Positions 56,405-64,000 of a stretch of 64,000 bases of DNA are shown here, piece by piece. The DNA is from Zygaena filipendulae (lineage: Eukaryota; Arthropoda; Insecta; Lepidoptera; Zygaenidae): the NCBI GenBank assembly GCA_907165275.2, contig OU015663.1:2802501-2866500 (forward strand). The letters run 5' to 3'. A model generated the notes under the pieces. The model was given only the letters and a program-made list of their open reading frames with translations, did not search any database and was not told where the DNA came from. Within the stretch, counting starts at the first letter, position 1. The number at the start of each line of letters is the position of its first letter. Made by a program: the position numbers and the translations under genes.

Positions 56405-56580
56405 ATTATTCATATTTAAATGAGGTAAAATTCGTGAAACTACTGAACTGATTCTAAAAATTATTTTACTCATAGGAAGCTACATTATTTTTGATTTTCA
56501 TAAATGTTTTCATATGATACTTTTTAGAATTGTCAAGGGAGTCTTGAAACTCACGCGTGTAAAACCACATTTTAAACCTA
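56405..56580 (+). mobile_element. Degenerate Helitron-like copy
   Basis: GAGGTAAAATTCGTGAAACT, CTGAACTGATTCTAAAAATT and ACTCACGCGTGTAAAACCAC correspond to the subtype at 2388-2627. Confidence 0.4.
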
Positions 56581-57009
56581 TATTTTAGCACATCGTTATA
56601 TTTTTTCTTCGCAACAGTACTGTGTTAAAATATTTACGTAATACACTATAAAATCCCGTAAAATTGAGAATGTTTTCACTCTAAATTGCGTTTTTGCAAA
56701 CATAGTTACGTGGTTTACAGAGGTACTTCTCCGAAACGGTAAAGTCTAACACGGACGGACACCTAGGCAAAAGCTAAAGTATGCAGGAAAATCAACGAGC
56801 GACGATTTACAAACAATACACATTGTGGTATTCATGTGTTCTTAGTATTAATAGATTATACTAATATGTATAATGTATATTAGGTATCACCTTTAAGATC
56901 AATTAAAATAATTATTTAATATCATGTGGTACCTACTGGTTGACTTTAAACCAAAAATTTTATTTTAATATTTCATACCTAACCTATTTAAAATTTTTAA
57001 GTAGGTAGG

Positions 57010-57204
57010 TTAATGTTTACTTATTAAACTATAGATTTTCAAAACATAACTGCCGCAATCAGAGACGTTCAGTAAATTAATATTAGTTGGCATTTAATGA
57101 GATGTAACTTAATTAGTTAAATGGCAATTAACATTAATTTATTAAACTTGTCTGATTGCGGCAGTTTTGTTTTAAAAATTTATACTTAGTTAAGTAATCA
57201 TTAA
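57010..57204. mobile_element. Fold-back MITE with TTAA flanks
   Basis: The whole 195 bp folds on itself. Core arms CATAACTGCCGCAATCAG (from 57045) and CTGATTGCGGCAGTTTTG (from 57152) extend outward to GTTTACTTATTAA/TTAAGTAATC-like ends and inward to AAATTAATATTAGTTGGCAT. TTAA stands at both borders. The termini do not resemble piggyBac, so the superfamily is open. Confidence 0.7.
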
Positions 57205-57437
57205 AGTGAATTTAATAAGTATAATCCACCAAATCTAATAGAGACTAGAGTCAAATGAATGAAGACTTAACGAGAACGCGATTGAAATAAATATGACTAC
57301 ATCTTATTGTAACATCCTTAGCACGTTACTAAGCGTGCACGTTAACTGCATGAAATGAAGAGTCACGAGGTTAACCAGAGTTGGAAAGTTAATCAATTTA
57401 TATTAAAAAAAAATACGTAAACATAAAATAAGAAAAT

Positions 57438-58305
57438 AGTATATTTCATTATAAGTGCGGAAAGCCTGTCATTGCAAAGAGTTCCGACAAATGTCTACCC
57501 GAGCCGAGGCGCAGCTGAAGGTGAGGGTTGACAGTCGGAACTAGTTGCAATGACGGTTCCGCACGTGTACTGAACAACTATTTTTAATACAGTTGCGAAA
57601 AAAATTAAGAAATTTAATAAAATATCAAAAACACAACAAACTCAACTAAGTTCCAACTGTGATCAAGAGATGGCGCTAGTCGTATTAGTAATGCGAAACC
57701 TACGTTTCGCAATGCAAAAAAGTGTGTCAAAGTCGTGTCGCCATTTGACAGTTGGCAAAGAGAACGCACGAGTTCGGGAAAGGTAAACAAAAAGCTCGAG
57801 TATGTAATAGCCCACATCCCGAACGCTAAACGTCCCTGCAATACGCCACTTTTTGAGCAACTGTATTAAAATAGTATATTTCATTATAAGTGCGGAAAGC
57901 CTGTCATTGCAAAGAGTTCCGACAAATGTCTACCCGAGCCGAGGCGCAGCCGAAGGTGAGGGTTGACAGTCGGAACTAGTTGCAATGACGGTTCCGCACG
58001 TGTACTGAACAACTATTTTTAATAGAGTTACGAAAAAATTAAGCAATTTAATAAAATATCAAAAACACAACAAACTCAACTAAGTTACAACTGTGATCAA
58101 GAGATGGCGCTAGTCGTATTAGTAATGCGAAACCTACGTTTCGCAATGCAAAAAGTGTGTCAAAGTCGTGTCGCCATTTTTGACAGTTGGCAAAGAGAAC
58201 GCACGAGTTCGGGAAAGGTAAACAAAAAGCTCGAGTATGTAATAGCCCACATCCCGAACGCTAAACGTCCCTGCAATACGCCACTTTTTGAGCAACTGTA
58301 TTAAA
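57438..58305. repeat. 435-bp tandem duplication with fold-backs
   Basis: Copy 1 is 57438-57872 and copy 2 is 57873-58305. They are nearly identical, differing by a few substitutions and 1-3 base indels. Each begins AGTATATTTCATTATAAGTG and ends GAGCAACTGTATTAAA. Within each, GTGCGGAAAGCCTGTCATTG folds with CAATGACGGTTCCGCAC, and GCGAAACC.TACGTTTCGC is a smaller hairpin. AACTATTTTTAATACAGTTG is the complement of the unit's end. Overlapping open frames shift with the indels and are not called. Confidence 0.88.
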
Positions 58306-59400
58306 AAGGTAATTACCTAATTACGTACCTATAGAAGAAAAATAATATGCCACTTGCACACTCAGGTCGTTTGTTATTACATTCTGTGTGTGTTATGTAT
58401 GCGAGTTGTGTGTACATACTGTACCGTCTTGAAGTCATCGACTTCTACCTGTACCTACAGTTACTAGGATAACAGGAACACTAGAAGCTATTCTAGTACT
58501 ATTACACTCGTGAAGTATGCCTACAATACATACGGTGGTTTTTATTAGCATAGGAACCTTTTCATATAATGAACTCTACACTCATTCAAACTCCTTTCAA
58601 ATTAAAGCCGTATTCTAAACAAAAATATCGTAATTGCTCCAGACTCTTAATCCTCTTTATAAATAAAAATGAATGTTTGTATGTCTGTCCTCTATGCGTT
58701 TCGAAACCATTGGTCCGATTGTGATGAAACTTTGGCGGGTTAATCTGGAATATCTGAATTCTTCAAAATTCTTTAGATGCACATCGCTTCGCATATCAAG
58801 TTCTTAATGGTAGAGTACCTACTAAAAGTAAAAGTTGCCTTGGAAAGATTCGGCTGACTAAACAAAAATACAAAAAAAGAAACAGGGAAAAGGATAATTT
58901 TAATGCATAAAACCTTAATGATAAACAACAGATAAAAATGTATGAGTTTTGTAATGATGTTTAAAAGACAACGTAAATAAAATAAATATAACGTATAAGC
59001 CCAAAGCCGAAATAGCCGACCTATACTCGAGTACTTCAATTGCCAAAGTAGAAGAGACGACAATTTCCTCCGAAACGCATTAGTTGCGAAGAGCATAATG
59101 GTTTTGTGAAATGGTTTTACAGTGCACTGTTATGCGTTTTACTGCACTAACGCTCATAAAGAAATGCTCACAGCTTTGCTCTCATTAGCTTTTCTCAATC
59201 AACACAAGTATATGTACAGCTACCTACATAAATTATGTATTTTGATAATGAAAAATGTACTCGTGCCTGTCACTTTAGACGAGTTTTACACCATTTTCTA
59301 TGTTCGTTTAGCTCAGAAATGGTCCATAATTCTTACTAATATTATAAATTGCGAAAGTGAGTTTTATAATAATAACAATACATAATAATCCACTTCACAA
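58306..59400. other. Unassigned DNA with a Helitron-like scrap
   Basis: At about 58651-58745, TCCTCTTTATAAATAAAAAT, GTTTGTATGTCTGTCC and CATTGGTCCGATTGTGATGA resemble the 5' half of a Helitron-like family. Nothing else is recognised. Confidence 0.35.
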
Positions 59401-59407
59401 CACACAG

Positions 59408-59489
59408 ATCTACTTGATCCCACACTAAGCTATAAGCTTGTGTCGTGGAAACCAAGCAAACGTGGTACAAACTACATATTATTACGTAC
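59408..59489. repeat. Dispersed repeat, copy 2
   Basis: CTACTTGATCCCACACTAAG, GTGGAAACCAAGCAAACGTG and GTACAAACTACATATTATTA match 52683-52785. Confidence 0.65.
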
Positions 59490-59674
59490 TAATATTATAA
59501 ATGTGAAAGTGTGGATGTTTGTTACTCAATCATGCAACAACGGCTGAACGGATTTGGATGAAATTTGGCATGCGCGTTGTCAGGGGTACAGAAAAGGACA
59601 TAGGGTACTTTTTATCCCGGAATTCCCGCGGGAACGCCGAAATTACCGCGGGTGAAACCGCGGGGCACAGCTAG
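59484..59674 (+). mobile_element. Lep1-type Helitron, near complete
   Basis: From ACGTACTAATATTATAAATG through ACTCAATCATGCAACAACGG, GGATTTGGATGAAATTTGGC, GTTGTCAGGGGTACAGAAAA and CCCGGAATTCCCGCGGGAAC to ACCGCGGGTGAAACCGCGGG and GCACAGCTAG|T. It may have landed in the dispersed repeat just upstream. Confidence 0.78.
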
Positions 59675-59689
59675 TATAGATATATATAC

Positions 59690-59803
59690 ACGCCCAGACT
59701 GGAAAATGGAACCCTGTGTTCATCACACAAAGTCCACCCCCACCGGGAATCGAATCCGGAACCCCTTGATTAGCGGGCATGGTGACCTACTGCGCCAATC
59801 GGG
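59690..59803 (-). mobile_element. tRNA-derived SINE fragment
   Basis: The minus strand has GATTGGCGCAGTAGGTCA (A-box) and CCGGATTCGATTCCCGGTGG (B-box), then TGTGTGATGAACACAGGGTT and CAGTCTGGGCGTG. It is the same SINE type as 37078-37203 and is sandwiched between two Helitrons. Confidence 0.65.
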
Positions 59804-59805
59804 TA

Positions 59806-59973
59806 GTTTGTTTGTTTGTTACGCTTTTACGCCTCAACGGCTAAAAACGGATCATCATGAAATTTTGCATACACGTTGTCAGGGGTACAGAGAAGGACTG
59901 AGAGTAGTTTTATCCCGGGGTTCTCGAGGAAACTCCGAAATTACCACGGGCGAAACCGCGGGGAACAGATAGT
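59806..59973 (+). mobile_element. Lep1-type Helitron
   Basis: GTTACGCTTTTACGCCTCAA, GATCATCATGAAATTTTGCA and ACACGTTGTCAGGGGTACAG lead to ATTACCACGGGCGAAACCGC and GGGGAACAGATAG. The terminal CTAG has become ATAG. Confidence 0.68.
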
Positions 59974-60089
59974 ATTGTAAAACACTCAACCTCCCCCGTC
60001 TCTAACGAGCAAAACGGTCGAAAATGGCTATAATAATATACACAATATAATATATGGCGAGGTGAGGTCTCCATCTATTTATTCATAAT

Positions 60090-60510
60090 CAGCTGTTCGA
60101 CGGTTTCTCCCGCATAAATTTCAAGACTCCCTCGGAAACTCTAAAAGTATAAGGTACCTATATGAAATTACCAGCGCTGAGGGTTTCCATCCTCAGCATA
60201 TGCTGAGTCAGCTGCCATTTGCAGCAGCAGAGACACACCGTGACCAAAACCAGCCAACCAATTCTTTTTTTTTAAGTTTAGTTTGTAATGAATTTGTTTG
60301 TGATTTTGTTATTAAGTTTGTAAACCTTGTGTGTGTCTGTTGCGCAATAAAAAATTATTCTATTCTATTCTATTCTAAATTTAGAAATAGTTTCGCTTCT
60401 TACCAGTGAAAGAATTTTTTTTAAATCAGCTCAGTAATTTCTGAGATTACCTACAAACCATGGACCAATCCATGCTACAAACTTACAAATTCAAATCTTC
60501 ATAATATGTA
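60090..60510 (-). mobile_element. Helitron interrupted by a LINE tail
   Basis: The left part CAGCTGTTCGACGGTTTCTC and CCGCATAAATTTCAAG and the right part GTGAAAGAATTTTTTTTAAA and CATAATATGTACC are the two halves of one reverse copy, split by the insertion at 60160-60376. The exact junctions are uncertain. Confidence 0.5.
60160..60376 (+). repeat. 5'-truncated LINE end with (TTCTA)n tail
   Basis: TGTGTGTCTGTTGCGCAATA and AAAAATTATTC are followed by three to four TTCTA units. Upstream is noncoding CAGCAGCAGAGACACACC text. A polyadenylation-like AATAAA plus a pentamer tail indicates a non-LTR 3' end. Confidence 0.55.
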
Positions 60511-63305
60511 CCGATAGATTACGACGGTTTATACGACAGTAGGTAATATTATCTAACACCTAAAAATTGTGAACTCCTGCCAGCATTATCAGTGAGTTCA
60601 CCATCGGTGTAGAGACGATGTGCACCATATATTTTTTGTTTTAAGATATAACCAGACAGCACACACAAACAGCTTACTCTAAAAGCCGTATGGTAGGTAT
60701 AGCTTTCAGAGAACTTAACAAAACACATTCTTGTTTTCACAACTTTGACTGTTATTCTGCGGGGTTGACGGCGAGTGTGAACTCTTACTATAATAGAACA
60801 GCCACTAATGTGTCTACTTATAGCTACCATTTATATTATAGTAAACTGCGTACGATGGTACATTTTTCACGAGTCCCTAATACTTTTTCTCTTTCTCGCA
60901 TTTTATTATTTTCACCAAATGTAATATTTTTTTTACATCAGTGCAAATAAATGCATACATGTAACAAATATAGGTAAATTTTAAAACAGTGCCTATAGGT
61001 AACAAGAGTTTCAGAGGGTAATAGTTGTAGATACCATATGTAGAGGTCCATATGTAGATACGTAAAAAAATATTACGAATCCATAAGGTTTCCGTTTTTT
61101 GCCATTTGACTACAGAACCCTAAAAATTACAGATCGGTGAATTATGTTTTAATTTTTTTTATATAAATTTTTTGTTAAAGATAGATTAGAAGCACGGTCA
61201 CCACAGCCTCCTATTGTTTCAACATCAAAATGTTCCCAAACCGCGAACCGAAGACGAGATTGCAAAGAAAAAAATACCAAACGGGATCTTTGCCCGCAAA
61301 AAAATAAATCTGGAGCTAAAGCGAATTTACAAAGAATCCTACTGGCGCAGCCCGCGCTACTGTCCAATAAAAAAATCCGCACAACACAAACCAAACTCTG
61401 ACAACAATGCGAACAGTACTCTAATACTGAGCTTGTAGGTTTTTTCTTGTTTGTCATTACACAAAAGTGCTTCCAGCTTTTATCTAAATCTCCTAAGCAT
61501 TTAATTGTGCCCGCTTGCCGCATGAATATATGCATGAAACACGTAGAAATTTCACCGCCGCGCCCGGACCGTCGCGTCGCGAAAGGGATAAAAGGAACAA
61601 TAGTCTTAGTTTAATCTTCTCTTCCTTTTTTTATGGTGTCTCGGGATCCAGTTTGTGTGCGGCGGGGTTCGCGAGACCCCTCCCCCTGTCCAGCTCCCCT
61701 TTTCACTCGCTGACATGCACACCAATTTGCGCGAGCCTCATATCATTGCGTATACGCACCATACGCAATGCCCTCGTGCTGTAATTTGGCGAAATTGCAT
61801 TTTCGATTTTTTTTTATACTCTCGTTTTTAGGTAAGTACGTTCTAAAGTTCATTGACGCCTCGTTGTGCTTTTGAGACGATGTTCTTTTATTTTTAACCG
61901 CTTTCAAAGAAAGGAAGTTTCTCGGTTTTAAGTATGATTTTTATGATTCATTCATTTCATCTATATAGGTATTAATGAGAGGGTTTTGGTAAATAGAATA
62001 TACATAATATAAGGGGTTAATCTTAGGCTTTTGTAGTACTTTGTTTACAATTTGATATATAGATATAGGTAGTCGGTTTTACTTTTGGTCGCCATAAAGT
62101 GATTTTTGTTATTATAAATTTAGTTAAAGATATTATATAAAGTAGTTAATATCATACTCATTTTAATTGTAGGTAATTAATATGTACCAAAGATAAAATG
62201 GCGTATCTGCAGACAACGGGCGGACGGACCGAATGGGATGTTGCGTATGAGTAGCTAGGCTTGATAGTGATAACAAATAACAGTAATGTACTGACAAATT
62301 AATTTATTACGCGCCTAATCATCGTCGCAATTGCCCATTAACATTAAATAAGTAGCAGTGTACCTATACTTTTACCAATCTAAAAAAGAGGCGATTCTCA
62401 TTTAGTCGGCACTTTTTGTTATATTTTTATTTTTTCCTATATTTATTTTATGCAATAGTATTTCCGTCCACGTCATTTGTACGGATTTTTATATTATTTT
62501 TATTTCATTTTTCATTTTATTATAATGATATAAGAATTATACAATGCAGGTATCTAAATAGCAAAAACTGTTAGGTAAATGGAGATTAACCGGATTTTCG
62601 CTTATTGCCTTTCTAGCGGTCACACTAAAAAAAGAAGCCTTAATTTATATTATGAAGTCCATACACAAGGTCCATAGTGTCTTCTTAGTGAGATTTTGCT
62701 CGAGCCTCTCCCCCCTTCCTAATCTTTCTTCCTAATTTTTCAAAATGCGTATTTTTAATGTAAATAAGTATAGGTGCTGTGCTCGATTGCGTTGGATTTA
62801 TAAAAAAAAAAACAATTTGCTTATAATTATTTTCAGTTAAGATTGGTAAAATGTTTACGATCCCACGCAACTTTCTCGCAACTTTACACTGTTTCTTGCG
62901 AAAAAATATTAGGTACGTGATATTTGCCGAGACGACCGCGACCCCCACGTGGGATTGGGTAAGGTTCGGCTCGACCTCCTCCCCCCCTTAACGTCTCACG
63001 TACCTAATTATTATAATTTTTTAATTAACGCATTAATAAATATACATCAACAAAACGCCAAAGCAAAAATCACGAAGATTTGTCCGGAATGCTTAAATAG
63101 ACTTAATGGACGCCCTCTAGTCGAATTTAGACGAAATTTAGACGAAAAAACTGCGTATCTATATACCTACGTAAATTAAAAATCGTAATATAATGACTAG
63201 CAATGTTTTATTTATTGTATAAGGTATGGAAATAAACAGCGCCTGGTATATAAATAGTTGCAAAGAGTTTTTGTAACAACTTTAATATACATAAGTAAAA
63301 TATTA
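60511..63305. other. Unassigned DNA, partly GC-richer
   Basis: GC-richer text at 61190-61440 and 61500-61790 has overlapping frames on both strands without domains. GTTTCCGTTTTTTGCCATTT and GACTACAGAACCC near 61090-61125 recall a dispersed lepidopteran repeat. An inverted repeat lies at 62909-63009. Confidence 0.35.
62909..63009. repeat. 13-bp inverted repeat with GC-rich loop
   Basis: ATTAGGTACGTGA (from 62909) pairs with TCACGTACCTAAT (ending 63009). The loop contains CCACGTGGG and a CCTCCTCCCCCC tract. A related pyrimidine tract (CGAGCCTCTCCCCCC) is at about 62700. Confidence 0.6.
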
Positions 63306-63494
63306 CTAGCTGTTCCCCGCAGCTTCCCCCGCGGTAATTTTGGAGTTCCCGCGGGAATTCCGGGACAAAAATTAGCTTTTGCCTTTCTCGGTACTCTCGG
63401 CAACGTGTAATATTTTCATGGTGAGCGGATGAGCCGCTATGGCGTGAAAGCGTAACAAACATACAAACTCACTTTCGGATGGATGTTAGTAAGA
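63306..63494 (-). mobile_element. Lep1-type Helitron
   Basis: A|CTAGCTGTTCCCCGCAG, CCCCGCGGTAATTTTGGAG, GAATTCCGGGACAAAAATTA and GTGAAAGCGTAACAAACATA lead to a GGATGTTAGTAAGA 5' end. Confidence 0.72.
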
Positions 63495-64000
63495 ATAATT
63501 TTTTCGTTGTATGTTTTAAAATAGTTTTATAAAAACAATTAATATTTCTTAAAATATTATTTTTTTCTTTTTTCATTTGTTTTGTTTTATTGAAGTTTAA
63601 ATTTTATTTAATGGTTTTATTTTATAGTTTTATTGGTATTTGGTACCTACGATACCTAATTCTATAAATCAAATGGTCTGTGGTTATAATAAGTAGGTAT
63701 GCACAATATATCTAGGTACTAAAATAGTACTCCCGTACCTAGTTTAAAACAATTAAAACTAACGCTTTTTGCCATATTAACTAAAATAAATAGGCCAGTA
63801 AAAACGTTTCAAAAAAAATAAACAATCGATCCCAAAATGATTCATAAAATCCAATTACTTACCTTAAGTTCCAGCTAACCATTTCTACAGCATGCCACAA
63901 ATGTTCAGAAAAAGAAAAACACTAAATAAACATCACAGCAAAGTATATGTATAGCACAGGTTATAGACGTCAAAGAGTAGATAGAAAAATTTAAGAAGAC
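63495..64000. other. Unassigned AT-rich DNA
   Basis: No exon or element is recognised up to the end of the window. Confidence 0.4.

Noticed and set aside
57010..57204. Assignment of the fold-back element to piggyBac because of TTAA
   Set aside because: Termini lack the CCCTAGAAAGATA-type sequence; TTAA is also common by chance in AT-rich DNA.
57614..58304. Open frames inside the 435-bp tandem units
   Set aside because: Frames shift between the two copies by 1-3 base indels, so reading-frame conservation is absent.
61149..61784. Overlapping frames on both strands in GC-richer DNA
   Set aside because: Mutually overlapping, no domains; likely a consequence of lower stop-codon density.
1..64000. 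CRISPR arrays, operons, bacterial promoters or phage modules
   Set aside because: Nothing of the kind is present; splice-like sites, SINEs, LINEs and Helitrons show this is insect nuclear DNA.

Overview
This window is nuclear DNA from a lepidopteran insect, most likely a moth. The sequence is AT-rich, with scattered TAGGTACCTACC-type strings. It holds roughly forty copies of short Lep1-type non-autonomous Helitrons, which carry a hairpin of the CGCGGGTGAAACCGCG type and end in CTAG. It also holds lepidopteran tRNA-derived SINEs and a relative of the cabbage-looper piggyBac element. No complete host gene could be recognised. The only intact long coding region is the gag-pol of a Ty3/gypsy LTR retrotransposon, and the window reads as a long intergenic or intronic stretch built largely from mobile elements.

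Layout. 1-11.6 kb: Helitron fragments, a MITE, a LINE C-terminus with an inverted copy of part of itself, and long unassigned DNA. 11.646-20.768 kb: one 6.8-kb Ty3/gypsy element on the minus strand. Its gag-pol ORF is intact (1544 residues) and its two 369-bp LTRs look identical by eye. The left LTR is split by a 2306-bp P-superfamily-like element with its own TIRs, an 8-bp target duplication, a decayed two-exon THAP domain and an internal Helitron. 20.8-30 kb: a dense cluster of Helitrons, including abutting pairs and a tandem triplication, plus a 268-bp (GTCTAC)n array. 30-36 kb: mostly unassigned. 36-43 kb: a MITE, a SINE, LINE remnants, a hAT MITE with a perfect 8-bp target duplication, and an internally deleted piggyBac element with both ends and TTAA sites intact. 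43-51 kb: sparse, with a SINE and a hAT-type end. 51.3-51.6 kb: the one weak host-exon candidate. 52-64 kb: Helitrons, MITEs, a 435-bp tandem duplication containing fold-backs, a SINE and LINE tails.

The genes do not form a pathway. What the window shows is a layered insertion history: Helitron inside P-like element inside LTR of a young gypsy element, together with DNA-transposon derivatives of the hAT, piggyBac and P superfamilies that have kept diagnostic termini. All family assignments come from reading motifs by eye; no database search was run, and coordinates of degenerate copies are approximate.
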